This document shows positions 1 through 9,775 of a DNA stretch of 64,000 bases, piece after piece. How positions within the stretch are numbered: position 1 is the stretch's first letter; the number at the start of each line of letters is the position of its first letter. A program made the translations under genes and the position numbers. Source of the stretch: Lachnospiraceae bacterium (lineage in GTDB: Bacteria > Bacillota > Clostridia > Lachnospirales > Lachnospiraceae). The notes beneath the pieces are model-generated. The model did not search any database. It saw only the letters and a program-made list of their open reading frames with translations, and was not told the DNA's origin. The stretch is taken from NCBI GenBank assembly GCA_024403615.1, contig JAKSRM010000004.1, forward strand, positions 62,001-126,000, read 5' to 3'.

Positions 1-1136
1 ATTTTCGCTTCGCTGATTCCAATGACTTCGCCGTTGGCATTCAGTACGCAACCGCCGGAGTTTCCTTCGTTAATGGCTGCATCGGTCTGCATAACAGTCA
101 GGGTCTTTCCGTTTACAGTCAGCTCCCGGTCGGTGGCACTTACAATACCAGTCGTTACGCTCATGCCATAGCCTAAAGCATTACCAATAACAATAACGCC
201 TTCTCCTACGCTAGCCTGTTCGGTAGATAAGGTGGCAATTTTTATATAATTCAGCGTTTCTTCCGGAATATCGGAAAGAGGAACTGCTACGATGGCAATA
301 TCTTTTTCTTGATCTGCGCTCTTTACATAACCATCTACCGCATTATCATCCATAAACGTTACATAAAGAGAAGAACAATTATCTACTACATGATAGCTGG
401 TAAGAATCAACAGTTCGTTCTCATTCTGAGAAATGATGGTTCCAGATCCTAAGCCGCTTTCAATTTCTTTCTTTTCTCCAGAGCTGTTAGAATTCCGGTT
501 TCCGAAGAAGAAACTGAAATAATCTGGATAGGTATCTACTAAACTTCTGGAAGTAATGGATACAACGGAAGGAAGAACATCATCTACTACACCGGAAACA
601 TCCGTAAGGATATAACCTTTCTCGTTGGTATACGTATTTTGTCCAGCCTGTGGGGTTGTGGTAGAAATTTTCGCGGAGCTATCCTCCTGCTCTGCCTGGA
701 TTTCAGTTTCCGTTCTTTTCACTTCCAGTTTATGCATGTAAAGGACGCCAAAGAAGACGCCTGCAAAAATAGCTGCAACTAAAACTACAACGCCCGCAAT
801 GATAGCTGCAACATATTTTCCTTTCTTTTTCTTTGGAGGTTCCGGTGCAGGGGCACTTTCTTCCGGAACCGGATTCCAGCGTGGAATTTCCCGATTTCCC
901 TGAGGAGCTCGTTCCGCAAAATTATCCATAGGCTCGCCTAAGTTTTCCGTCTCATACTCCACTTGAGGCGGTTCATCATTTTTCAGTTCTTCCGGAATTT
1001 CTTCCATAACATTTTCTGTAAAAGTTTCATTTCCGGTAAATTCTTCTGAAACTATGTTCTCTGAAATCTCAGAAATATTTTCTTGTACCCCAGCCTCTTC
1101 TGTGCCTGTTGTTTGCAGATCGCGTTCGTCCTGCAT
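1..1136 (-). CDS. htrA: HtrA/DegP-family membrane-anchored serine protease (3' end outside window)
   Basis: S1C serine protease that degrades misfolded proteins outside the membrane. About 378 codons are present; the C-terminus, where a PDZ domain is expected, lies beyond base 1. The start at 1136 has AAGGAGG seven bases upstream. Seen in the translation: a Glu-rich cytoplasmic tail of about 100 residues, a Lys-rich stop, one membrane helix near residues 108-133, a linker, then the protease domain. The triad is visible: His249 (LTSYHVVDN), Asp279 (DIAIVAV) and Ser360 (EGNSGGCVL). The His-Asp spacing of 30 matches DegP. The serine loop reads NEGNSGGC where most family members have NPGNSGGP. 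It lies 112 bases after the LCP gene on the same strand; no terminator is visible between them, so it may be read through from the polysaccharide operon or have its own promoter. Confidence 0.93.
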   Translation of the reverse strand, partial: MQDERDLQTTGTEEAGVQENISEISENIVSEEFTGNETFTENVMEEIPEELKNDEPPQVEYETENLGEPMDNFAERAPQGNREIPRWNPVPEESAPAPEPPKKKKGKYVAAIIAGVVVLVAAIFAGVFFGVLYMHKLEVKRTETEIQAEQEDSSAKISTTTPQAGQNTYTNEKGYILTDVSGVVDDVLPSVVSITSRSLVDTYPDYFSFFFGNRNSNSSGEKKEIESGLGSGTIISQNENELLILTSYHVVDNCSSLYVTFMDDNAVDGYVKSADQEKDIAIVAVPLSDIPEETLNYIKIATLSTEQASVGEGVIVIGNALGYGMSVTTGIVSATDRELTVNGKTLTVMQTDAAINEGNSGGCVLNANGEVIGISEAK

Positions 1137-1248
1137 TCTTATGCCTCCTTTTTTCGTTCCGAAAGCGAGCGAAATATATCTTATTTTTCTTTCAACATAA
1201 GGTTAAAATGTGTTACTTTTGTGATTTGAATATGACCAAATTTTGAAC

Positions 1249-2823
1249 TCAATCAGTCTGTCGTTCTACCTCGTTCCGAATCTTTTCCGCTACGTTTTTC
1301 AGGTCCGCTGTTGGCGTATAATTTTCGGTTCCATAGAGGAACTGATGAAGCAAAACTACGTTTTCTTCCAGCGTATCTGCAACAATACTATCACCGGAAT
1401 CCAGAATTTCATTGTACTGGTGTTCTACATCTGGATAAGCAGCTGCCCCATCCATATTCATATCAAAGGCTTGGGCTGCCAGGGCGGTCAATTCATCAAT
1501 ATCTAAAGACGTCTGGATAAACTTACTGTCTCCGGAGTTTGCTGCAAAGAGTTCATTCATCAAGCCTAGCAGATGCAGCATTCCCTGCTCTCGGGCCTGA
1601 GCTAACAGTTCGGTGAGAACGTACCTCTGTCTGGCAGTTCTTCCATAATCATCGGTATAAGTTTCTCCGTCTTCCGGAGATTCAAACGGTACACTTCGTA
1701 ACCGGCTGAAGGCGGTCGCCTGAGAACCGGTCAGAACTACATCGTCTCCGTACATTTCCAAAGCAACATATTCTTTTCCTGCATAAGCATCCTGCTCATA
1801 CATATGGTAGTTCAATTCGTCTCGTTCTTCTGCCGTAACTTTCAGTCGCAATCCACCTAAAAGGTCAATAATATTGGTAAGACCGCTGAAATTAACTACC
1901 ACATAATCTGTAATGGCCATATCCCAGTTTTCATTCAGCATATTAATAGCGCCCAGAGGACCACCACGGAAATAAGCGGAATTACACTTTGATATGACTT
2001 CATCGCCACCGCTTCCCCTAGTTAGCAGATAAGTATCACGGAAGATAGAACCCATACGGATGTTTCCATTGGCATCAACATTTACAATAATCATAGAGTC
2101 CGCATTGGTTCCTATGGTAAGGTCTTCCGCTCTAGCATCTACGCCAAAAAGGGCGATAGTGATATTTCCATCAGGAGTTTTTGCCCCATCATTGATACGG
2201 ATTCCAGAGTCCTTAAAGTTTTTATCATGAACATAGGCCTCGTAATTATCGCCTATAATGTAATCAACTACCTTTGGTCCGAAAGGAGACTTCAGGGCAA
2301 ATTTTATGGCCTTGGTTTTCAGTTCCGGATTAAACCAGACAAGGCCTGCACCAATTGCTAAAAGCACAATAAAAATCAAAATTCCAATAAGAATTTTCTT
2401 CGCTTTTCCGGCTTTTTTCTTCGGCTTCAGTTCTTCGTAGGTTCTTTTGGTTTTATCTGGACGTTCCCCGCGATAAACACGGTCCTTGCGGTTTTCCTGC
2501 TCCTGACGGTAAGCCCGCTCTCTGCGAACTTCCTGCTCCTGGCGGTAGCGGCGTTCCTGACGAGGGCTCATATCGGCCTGAAGCGCCCGTTCCGTCCGGG
2601 CAGACCGTACTGGGCGTTCTTCTGCTCTCCGCTGTCCACCATAAGAATGAGCCTTCTTGCTGTTTTCATAATAGGCCTTTTCCTCCTGATAGGATCTGGC
2701 CCGATCTGGTCTTTGCTTTCTGGCTGCCTGCTCCTGGACTTTTTTCCGGCGGGCAACTCTCTCAAAATATTCTTCGTCTCTATATTTAGTTGAACTATTG
2801 CTGTACTTTGTTTCTCGTTTCAT
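1249..2823 (-). CDS. LytR-CpsA-Psr (LCP) family cell-wall polymer ligase
   Basis: LCP proteins transfer polyprenyl-linked polysaccharide or teichoic acid onto peptidoglycan at the outer membrane face. The protein has 524 residues: an unusually long Arg/Glu/Gln-rich cytoplasmic region (1-140) with repeated RQEQE-type segments, one membrane helix at about 143-164, then the LCP domain from about 215. Hallmarks are ALFGVDAR, the Asp in TNADSMI, SIFRDTYL and the Arg-rich GRTARQR segment. The ATG directly follows the TAA of the GT8 gene (zero spacing). As the last gene of the polysaccharide operon it is the natural candidate for attaching the product to the wall. The basic, low-complexity N-terminus could bind another cytoplasmic protein; that is inference. 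Confidence 0.93.
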   Translation of the reverse strand: MKRETKYSNSSTKYRDEEYFERVARRKKVQEQAARKQRPDRARSYQEEKAYYENSKKAHSYGGQRRAEERPVRSARTERALQADMSPRQERRYRQEQEVRRERAYRQEQENRKDRVYRGERPDKTKRTYEELKPKKKAGKAKKILIGILIFIVLLAIGAGLVWFNPELKTKAIKFALKSPFGPKVVDYIIGDNYEAYVHDKNFKDSGIRINDGAKTPDGNITIALFGVDARAEDLTIGTNADSMIIVNVDANGNIRMGSIFRDTYLLTRGSGGDEVISKCNSAYFRGGPLGAINMLNENWDMAITDYVVVNFSGLTNIIDLLGGLRLKVTAEERDELNYHMYEQDAYAGKEYVALEMYGDDVVLTGSQATAFSRLRSVPFESPEDGETYTDDYGRTARQRYVLTELLAQAREQGMLHLLGLMNELFAANSGDSKFIQTSLDIDELTALAAQAFDMNMDGAAAYPDVEHQYNEILDSGDSIVADTLEENVVLLHQFLYGTENYTPTADLKNVAEKIRNEVERQTD

Positions 2824-4872
2824 TTATTTCATCAAGTATTTCCATGCAAAGGCATAAGCTGCCATATACATTTTCTTCGGCATGATTTTATAAGCAACTC
2901 GCTGAAGTTTCAAAATCGGTTTCAGTTTTACGGTAGGAGCCGGAAGGTCCGACCATAAAGATTTGTCATAGTATTCTTTCCATAAGAATTTCTTCGGATG
3001 AACGCTGTCTGCCTCCCAAGGCTTTCCAACCTGCAGCTCGATAAAATGGTAAACTGCAATGTCTTTATACGCTTCATCAATATCTGCCTGAGTAAACAGG
3101 TCTGCTTCCTGGCACTGGAACATCTTCGAAATGTCGTCATATTTAAATAACGAATACAAAGTGGAAAAATTAAATTTTAACGGCAGTCTGGCTAAATCCT
3201 GCTGAAGCACTTTAATCGCTAAGGACTGGTCCGGAGCAAAGGTCAGAACCTTCGGATCCTCCTGCATGCCCTGAATCAGACGTTCCCTACATTTATTGGC
3301 TCTCCATGCAGAAAGCTGAAAGGCCATAATACCTGCGTTGTACGTAATATAATCTTCCGGGATGCCAACCATTTTTCGGTATTTGTTGTGATAAATAGCC
3401 GGAACCATAGCAAGAGACTTCTCGCCAAAGTCAAAGTCGGTCATCTCATCAAAAGCTCCGCGGATAATGGTATCGGAATCCACGTAAAGGATGGTTTCCA
3501 CATCTTCCGGAAGTTCATCCAGAACAAATAACTTAAAATAGGTCGCATAGTTTCCACGGAATTTTGGAGCATTGGCATCCTCTAAAATTTTCTGGGACAC
3601 TGCGGTATCAATATAAACCGTCTCTCTGCCAAAAGAATGGGCGATCTGATCAATTTTTTCTCTGGTGTCTTCCGAGATTCCGTCATCAATAATGAATATT
3701 TTTATCGTCTGAATATGCTTGTTCCACTCCAAAAGGGACATAAGCGAAATACCCAGATATGGCGCATAATATTCGTTGGCCTGATACAAAATGTTCAGCG
3801 GTTTGGTAACGGTATATTCTTTTCCGTAATATTTCGTATTAACGTATTTTGGATTGTAAACATCAGAACCTGCAATAGCCTCCTGGTTTTTACTGTTCAG
3901 GAAACGGTAGTTCATCATCTGATGAATCTTACGGTACAAGCAGCCTGGTAATACGGAATGGAGAAGCTTCTGAACCGTAAAAATCTTACTCCGGTTTGGA
4001 GCTGGCGCCTGATAATCTGACCAAAGAGATTTCTTCAGGATTTCCTGGAATTCGGCTTTCATCGGGTGAGTATTATTCTGTTCCCAAGGCCTTCCGGACA
4101 TGGCTCCCATCAGATGGTGAACCACCGGATGAGCCATAGCTTCTTTTACTTCGCTTAATGGAGAATAAGCGCATTCTCTCAGCTTGTATAATTTATAAGA
4201 CTGCTCTGCTCCGAAAATATAGAAGCCGCTGTTCAAATTAAATTTCACCGGCATATAGCCAATATGGCCACGGAATACCACATTCATTAAATCCTGCTCG
4301 CAAAGATAATAGCGGGAGCGGGTCTGATGGATATGGTCAATCAGCTGCTGCTGACAGCTATTGTCGATCCAGGCTTTCTGGTTAAATAAAATGATGCCTG
4401 CATTATAGTATTTATCGTCTTCGGTCAAGCCTACCATCGGCTTATAGGTATTTAACGTACAGTCATAGGTAGCTGCCAGATAGTTTCCTTTAAAATCGTA
4501 ATCACAAAGTTCATCCAAAGGTCCCTTCACAATGGTATCTGCATCCAATTTGAAAATACGGTCGGTCTTCAGCTTCAGATCGTTCATAACAAACATGGTC
4601 AGATATACGGTGTAAACATTGCGGAAGGTTCCCAGACCATAGCCTTTGATTTTTTCTTCAATCGGCTTGGTATCAATGATTTCAATGGTTCTTCCGTACT
4701 GAGCGCACAGTTCTTTGTATTTTTGAAGGTTTTCCTCCGAAATGCCATTATCCAGCAAGTAAATATTGATTTCATCCAGATGCCCGTTGGTCTCAAAAAG
4801 AGATGTCATGGAAACACCGGCAATTGCTGCATAATTATCATCTGTCTGATATAAAACATTTAATATTTTCAT
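2824..4872 (-). CDS. Two-domain GT8 glycosyltransferase
   Basis: Cytoplasmic retaining glycosyltransferase (GT8, LgtC/glycogenin type) with two complete catalytic domains in 682 residues. Domain 1 begins at the N-terminus (NVLYQTDDNYA) and has its DxD in KLDADTIV near residue 110. Domain 2 begins near residue 358 (NILYQANEYYA) with DxD in YVDSDTII. Each domain ends with a His-bearing, WEQN- or WEAD-like segment, so the gene looks like an internal duplication. I start it at ATG 4872, where MKILNVLYQ matches the family N-terminus and the ATGA overlaps the flippase stop; the open frame continues to 5001 but only inside the flippase gene. Donor and acceptor sugars cannot be told from sequence. 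It may add two successive hexoses to the repeat unit. Confidence 0.92.
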   Translation of the reverse strand: MKILNVLYQTDDNYAAIAGVSMTSLFETNGHLDEINIYLLDNGISEENLQKYKELCAQYGRTIEIIDTKPIEEKIKGYGLGTFRNVYTVYLTMFVMNDLKLKTDRIFKLDADTIVKGPLDELCDYDFKGNYLAATYDCTLNTYKPMVGLTEDDKYYNAGIILFNQKAWIDNSCQQQLIDHIHQTRSRYYLCEQDLMNVVFRGHIGYMPVKFNLNSGFYIFGAEQSYKLYKLRECAYSPLSEVKEAMAHPVVHHLMGAMSGRPWEQNNTHPMKAEFQEILKKSLWSDYQAPAPNRSKIFTVQKLLHSVLPGCLYRKIHQMMNYRFLNSKNQEAIAGSDVYNPKYVNTKYYGKEYTVTKPLNILYQANEYYAPYLGISLMSLLEWNKHIQTIKIFIIDDGISEDTREKIDQIAHSFGRETVYIDTAVSQKILEDANAPKFRGNYATYFKLFVLDELPEDVETILYVDSDTIIRGAFDEMTDFDFGEKSLAMVPAIYHNKYRKMVGIPEDYITYNAGIMAFQLSAWRANKCRERLIQGMQEDPKVLTFAPDQSLAIKVLQQDLARLPLKFNFSTLYSLFKYDDISKMFQCQEADLFTQADIDEAYKDIAVYHFIELQVGKPWEADSVHPKKFLWKEYYDKSLWSDLPAPTVKLKPILKLQRVAYKIMPKKMYMAAYAFAWKYLMK

Positions 4873-6107
4873 TCTGTGCGACCTCTCTTTCGCAGCCGAA
4901 GGATAATAAAGATTATAAGAATAATGTCCTGGGTTGCTAGCCCTAAAAGGAAGGCGGTATTTGCTCCCGTCATACCTTGTTGCGGTACCAAGAGAACGCA
5001 AGCTAAAATAGCCACTGCAAGGCCTAAAACGCCACTTAAATTCGCGCCTAGATGATCACGTAAAACGATGGCCAGATTTCCAAGGAGAATGGTCAAAGCG
5101 GTCAATATGGAAATGAATACCATCGGTACCAGAAGGTAGCTGTACTGTACAATATCCTCTCCATAAAGAATCCGTAAGCCGAATTTTCCTAAGAAAATGG
5201 CGACTAAAATTCCCACAACCAAAAAGGCTGCCAGCATCAGGAGGCACTTTGCCATGGTCTTAACCAAGGCTTTTATTTTACCGTCTTGTAAATGCAGAGC
5301 CAGTAAGGTGGACAAAGGATTAATGACAAAGGTAGCCACAACCTGAAGCACCGTTACCGGAGCTAAAACTGCAGAATAAATGCCTAAAGTATCTTTATCA
5401 AAGTAGCCTCTTACCGCCAGTTTTGGAACTGTAAGGACTAAGGTGTGCAAAAAGGTATAGATTGCATAAGGGAAACATTCTCCCAATAATTTAAAAGCAG
5501 TCTTTCCGGAAAAGTCCGGTCGAATGTCAATGGTTTTCTTGGTCTGTGGCAGGTCATAAACGAACAGGACAATCAAAGAAACCACCAGCATGATTACCAG
5601 GGCAATCTTTATGTTCTTCGTAAGTCCAATAAGAATACAGAACGCAGCTAAAGCCGCAATATTTCGAATGCACATGGAAATACCAGCCACATCCAGTCTC
5701 CACTTCTTCTGAAGTTCTCCATAAAGAACATCGGAATAGGAATATACCATGATGTACAAGGTATAAAGGATAATGGAGGTTCTTTCTACGGACTCATAAG
5801 GAGAAATCAAAACCCAGATGAATGCTACAATCACCGTCAGAATTACGGTCAGAATTTTCGCGCCGTAATAATGTCCCGGCTGGTATTTTCCGGAAACGTC
5901 CGATACCTGATAAGTTTTCACGCCAAAAGCTGCAATGATTAAAAATACATTGCCACAGGAAATAGACAGGGACAAAATTCCAGAATCGGCATAACCGGAA
6001 AGTCTTACTACCAGGACCATCATGAGCCACTGGCAGAAGAACATAACGAAAGTTCCGATAGAATTCCATGCAATATTCTTTTTTATGGTGTTATCTTTTT
6101 TCTCCAT
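4869..6107 (-). CDS. Polysaccharide flippase (Wzx-like, MOP superfamily)
   Basis: Membrane protein of 412 residues with roughly 12 hydrophobic helices and short basic loops, beginning KKNIAWNSIGTFVMFFCQW. This is the usual N-terminus of oligosaccharide flippases, which move undecaprenyl-linked repeat units across the membrane. It lies between membrane-protein genes and the GT8 gene, and its TGA overlaps the GT8 ATG. The start at 6107 has no clear Shine-Dalgarno sequence, only 13 bases after the upstream stop, so translational coupling is likely. The family assignment is confident; the exact substrate is unknown. Confidence 0.88.
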   Translation of the reverse strand: MEKKDNTIKKNIAWNSIGTFVMFFCQWLMMVLVVRLSGYADSGILSLSISCGNVFLIIAAFGVKTYQVSDVSGKYQPGHYYGAKILTVILTVIVAFIWVLISPYESVERTSIILYTLYIMVYSYSDVLYGELQKKWRLDVAGISMCIRNIAALAAFCILIGLTKNIKIALVIMLVVSLIVLFVYDLPQTKKTIDIRPDFSGKTAFKLLGECFPYAIYTFLHTLVLTVPKLAVRGYFDKDTLGIYSAVLAPVTVLQVVATFVINPLSTLLALHLQDGKIKALVKTMAKCLLMLAAFLVVGILVAIFLGKFGLRILYGEDIVQYSYLLVPMVFISILTALTILLGNLAIVLRDHLGANLSGVLGLAVAILACVLLVPQQGMTGANTAFLLGLATQDIILIIFIILRLRKRGRTE

Positions 6108-6120
6108 AAAAGTTTATTGA

Positions 6121-7995
6121 TTAAAACGCTCTCTTTAACTGAACCTTTCCTTGGATCACATCAACTTTATAACAAGTATTGTCACTGATGGCTGCTGGAT
6201 TTTCGAACAGACTTCCATAAAGGCCACGGAACTGTTTGTCTGCATTATATACGTAAACGTAAGTGTAGCCACCATCAATTAAAGCCTTTTCCCAATCCTC
6301 TGCAGAAAAATCTAACGTCCAAACATCTTTTTCACTGTAAGGAGATCCTAAGCTCCATCCCATTTCATAATCGTAAGAAAGAGACACTGGGGTAGCCAGA
6401 TAATAGGAAACCTGATACTCATAGCCATTGCTGTCCTGGCAGATGAAATATACCCGGTCTTTGGTGGAATCCAACTGCTGTGGAAGCTTTTCTACATTCT
6501 CATATTCCATTCTTCTGGCTTTTGTTTTTTCAATGGTTTCCTGAGGCGTAATCAGGTCTGCAGAAATTTTTTTCCACGGAACAAAAATTAAAACTGCTGC
6601 AATCGGAATGAGAATCAATATATTTCCGAACCCACCAAAACGAGTAATGATCTTATGAACAATCATAAAGGCAAAGAAGATGACCGCGCCTAAAATATAG
6701 GTGCACATATAACGGTCCATAGAGGCCAGATTAATGCCTTCATAATCGGTAAACATGTAAACATACATGAACAGCAAAGCGCCGGCGTAAGCAGCATAGC
6801 CAAAGATTACTAAGAACGAATAAAGGATGCTTCGAATTTTCTCTTTCGCTCCTTTGGACAGAAGAACTACAAGCACTCCCGCTACTGCGAAAACAACCGC
6901 CCACATTACGTAAGAGATTTTCACTGGCATTTTTTCCGGCGTTGCAAAAATTGCCTGGAAGAAGTTCTGGGAAATGTTGCCAGAAGCAGCTGCATTTTCT
7001 TCCGTTACTTCGATGTAATCAAATACCTGAAGCATATGGTTGATGCTTGTAAAAAACTTCCAGGACAGATAAGAAGCGGCAGAAATTACCACATAAAGAA
7101 TCGGGAATAGGCCGCCTGCTTTTTCTTTCCACATAGCGCCAAATTCTTTTCTGCGGAAAATAAGTACATCCAGGAAAATAATGCCTAAAATCATTAAAGC
7201 AAAGAATTCGCTACCTGGTTTAATCAAAATAATAACGGCGCTGCCCAGCATCATGGCATAATAATTGAACTTCTCCTGCTCATGAGTAAAGTACTGGAAC
7301 AGAAGATAAGCAAAAGTTACAGCCATAGCACAATCTACATATAAGGTATTAAACGGGATGATTGCCGGGCTAAACAACCACGGTACGCAATAAATCAACG
7401 GAATTAAAAAGATTCCGAAAATAAAACGTTTCCAAGTGATTTTACGGAAAATCGGAAGCATCAGGGCAATGACATAAATGTTCATGGCCTGAAGGACATC
7501 ACACTCGTTCATATAGCCTCGGAGGGCGGTAAATAAGTAACAGAATAAAGAGATGCCTGGCTGATATCCGGCTCCATGGGTGGTACTTCCAGCTACATTG
7601 GCAAAACCGTCAAAGCAGATGTAGTTCTTCACCGTAAGTCCCCAATGAGTAAATTCATCGAAGCTGGAAAGCAGTCTGCCTGCGGTCATGTAATAAATAA
7701 ATGCCAAGGAAATAACAAATACCACAAAACCAAAGGTAAAGGTATTTTTCATCAGCTCTTTCAACTGCCGTTTCAAAATGCATTTCGTCAGACCAAACAG
7801 GAATAAAATAACGGAAACGCCGATGACAATCACTACGCCCATTCTTAACCGAGCGAAAAGTCCCGTAATATAAAGTAACAAAATGGATGTGAATACGCTC
7901 AGCGGAATACACTCTTCAAACCGTTTTTTGAAGAATGCAGAATATCCGATGGTCTGTACAACTAGCATTAAACTGATAAAGATAAAAAGTCTCAT
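6121..7995 (-). CDS. Large polytopic membrane protein, possible GT-C transferase or polymerase
   Basis: Protein of 624 residues with about 12 membrane helices and a C-terminal extracytoplasmic domain of about 130 residues. I do not recognise a named family with certainty. The first large loop carries SFDEFTHWGL (residues 111-120), acidic residues placed where GT-C glycosyltransferases have their catalytic pair, followed by GAGYQPG. GT-C enzymes use polyprenyl-phosphate sugars on the outer face, and the locus encodes several GT2 enzymes that could supply them. The alternative is a repeat-unit polymerase (Wzy), which the locus otherwise lacks. The start at 7995 (MRLFIFISL) is preferred over the longer frame from 8040 because it sits one base after the upstream stop and is preceded by AAGGAAAA. 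Confidence 0.8.
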   Translation of the reverse strand: MRLFIFISLMLVVQTIGYSAFFKKRFEECIPLSVFTSILLLYITGLFARLRMGVVIVIGVSVILFLFGLTKCILKRQLKELMKNTFTFGFVVFVISLAFIYYMTAGRLLSSFDEFTHWGLTVKNYICFDGFANVAGSTTHGAGYQPGISLFCYLFTALRGYMNECDVLQAMNIYVIALMLPIFRKITWKRFIFGIFLIPLIYCVPWLFSPAIIPFNTLYVDCAMAVTFAYLLFQYFTHEQEKFNYYAMMLGSAVIILIKPGSEFFALMILGIIFLDVLIFRRKEFGAMWKEKAGGLFPILYVVISAASYLSWKFFTSINHMLQVFDYIEVTEENAAASGNISQNFFQAIFATPEKMPVKISYVMWAVVFAVAGVLVVLLSKGAKEKIRSILYSFLVIFGYAAYAGALLFMYVYMFTDYEGINLASMDRYMCTYILGAVIFFAFMIVHKIITRFGGFGNILILIPIAAVLIFVPWKKISADLITPQETIEKTKARRMEYENVEKLPQQLDSTKDRVYFICQDSNGYEYQVSYYLATPVSLSYDYEMGWSLGSPYSEKDVWTLDFSAEDWEKALIDGGYTYVYVYNADKQFRGLYGSLFENPAAISDNTCYKVDVIQGKVQLKRAF

Positions 7996-7996
7996 A

Positions 7997-9775
7997 TTAT
8001 TTTCCTTGCATCTGATAAATGGCAAATTCTGTGCCATCAAATTTTATTGTTTCGGTTTTCTGAAGCTTTGCTTCTGGATAATTCAACCGGTAATAATCGG
8101 TCCAATAGGTCATGTCCTTGTCGGCAAACGCCACTAGATAAACATGATCGTTTTCAATAATTCCAGACTCAATGGAATCAATTCCATATCTCGCCCAAAT
8201 CTGCTCTTTGGCCTGAGGCATTTTGCTCGGCCATCCGCCTGGATAATAGAAATTCAAAAATCTTCCGTCCATGGTTTTATAGTTAAAGCCTAGATTAATG
8301 ACATCGGATTCCAAAATATACAGGTTCTCTTCCCGTTCCCTGCACCAATCCTGCAGTTGGTCTCTGACAGAAGCGGTCTTCAAAATATTCTTTACGCTTT
8401 TTTCGGTTTTTGGATAATACGTAATAATTCCAAACAGCATTGCAGCTGCCATGAGAGCTGCAACAATCACCTTAATTATCGTTTTTGCAACAGAAGTTCT
8501 TCTGCTGAATCTGCTGAGTTTCTCTCTTACGGGCTCAGCATTATCAATCATCATTCCAATAAGGAACAAGATTTCTGCAAACCAGATTCCACTGGTAACA
8601 CGATAAGTAGGTTTGCCCATATAAATCATATAAATCCAAGGAACCAAGGCGGCCAGCTTACCTAAGAAGATCATAATGGCAGCTCGGAGCCGTTGAAAGA
8701 TCAGGCAACAAACAATCAAGGCCAGAGCCAAGCCGGTAGCGATCCAGCTCATAGGCTGATATACCGTTTGAGATAAATTATCCCCTAAAGCTTTGACGGA
8801 AAGGCTTAAGCGCTCCATGGTTGGATACTTTTCTTTGATACGGGCTACCGAATAATCTGCGATTTTTTCCAGCATGTCGTCCTCCATGCCTTCTGTAAAT
8901 TCCAGATAATAGCGATCTTTATACATAAATACCCGCTCTTTTTCTACGCCGATGGAATCATAAAATTCTTCGTTGCCTTCATAGTCTGGCACTCCGTAAA
9001 AATCGTAGAGAGTCGTTCTTGCATCATTAAACTCTAAAAATTGTTTCCAGGCATCGCTCTTGTAGGCGGAGCTATGAACCAATTCGATAGCCCCTACGCC
9101 GATAAACAGAACGATTGGGAAAATAATCCAGCGGATAATATTCTGCTTTTTAAATGCCGGTTTTGCGTTGAAAAATTTATAAAGGAATGCAATAAACGCA
9201 ATCGGCATCAGCATAAATAAGGTTCTTGCTCTCAGGCAATAAGCCAGATATAACAGCAACAAGCTAACAATATAATTTAAAGCTAAATTCAGCTTGGTAG
9301 ATTCATATTTAATGGTCAGAAAATAGAAAATTCCCGTTCCTACTAAGACTCCCGCGCACATGGAATAATGGGCGGTAATAAACAGTTTCGCCAAGCACAG
9401 TAGAAACATCAGCATGAACAAAACGGTAAAAATCAGTTTGTTCAGGAACTTGCTGACATTGGAACAAATCCGGAAATTTACCAGAAAAACGCAGATGACA
9501 AAGCAACCTACCAGTAAGCCAAAGTGCCAGTTAATGGCAGGCTGAATGGAATACAGGAAGGCCAGCAAAGCAGCCAACGGATATTTGATGTAAACTACAT
9601 GGGCGTCTGGAGTTCCCGTATAAGCGCCACTGAGGACCGTTTCAATAAACGGATCATCGATAACGCCGTAGGTAAAACTGTAGAATAAACGGACTACAAG
9701 GAAAAAGACTGCAGTCAGGACTAAGGACAATATTAAATTAAAGAAAACGCCTTTTTTCGTTTCGTTATTCCACAT
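7997..9775 (-). CDS. Polytopic membrane protein, GT-C-like
   Basis: Protein of 592 residues with about 11 membrane helices and a soluble C-terminal domain of about 110 residues ending FAIYQMQGK. The first extracytoplasmic loop has YGVIDDPFIE (residues 36-45), an acidic pair consistent with a GT-C active site, then a conserved-looking YIKYPL segment. Together with the next gene it forms a pair of large membrane proteins of similar layout. ATG 9775 overlaps the DUF2304 stop by 11 bases. A TTG at 9811 would add 12 residues and has a similarly weak ribosome site, so the start is uncertain. Likely role: transfer of a sugar or other group to the lipid-linked repeat unit. Confidence 0.78.
   Translation of the reverse strand: MWNNETKKGVFFNLILSLVLTAVFFLVVRLFYSFTYGVIDDPFIETVLSGAYTGTPDAHVVYIKYPLAALLAFLYSIQPAINWHFGLLVGCFVICVFLVNFRICSNVSKFLNKLIFTVLFMLMFLLCLAKLFITAHYSMCAGVLVGTGIFYFLTIKYESTKLNLALNYIVSLLLLYLAYCLRARTLFMLMPIAFIAFLYKFFNAKPAFKKQNIIRWIIFPIVLFIGVGAIELVHSSAYKSDAWKQFLEFNDARTTLYDFYGVPDYEGNEEFYDSIGVEKERVFMYKDRYYLEFTEGMEDDMLEKIADYSVARIKEKYPTMERLSLSVKALGDNLSQTVYQPMSWIATGLALALIVCCLIFQRLRAAIMIFLGKLAALVPWIYMIYMGKPTYRVTSGIWFAEILFLIGMMIDNAEPVREKLSRFSRRTSVAKTIIKVIVAALMAAAMLFGIITYYPKTEKSVKNILKTASVRDQLQDWCREREENLYILESDVINLGFNYKTMDGRFLNFYYPGGWPSKMPQAKEQIWARYGIDSIESGIIENDHVYLVAFADKDMTYWTDYYRLNYPEAKLQKTETIKFDGTEFAIYQMQGK

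Noticed and set aside
4873..5001. N-terminal extension of the GT8 protein
   Set aside because: It lies wholly inside the flippase gene and precedes the family-typical start MKILNVLYQ.
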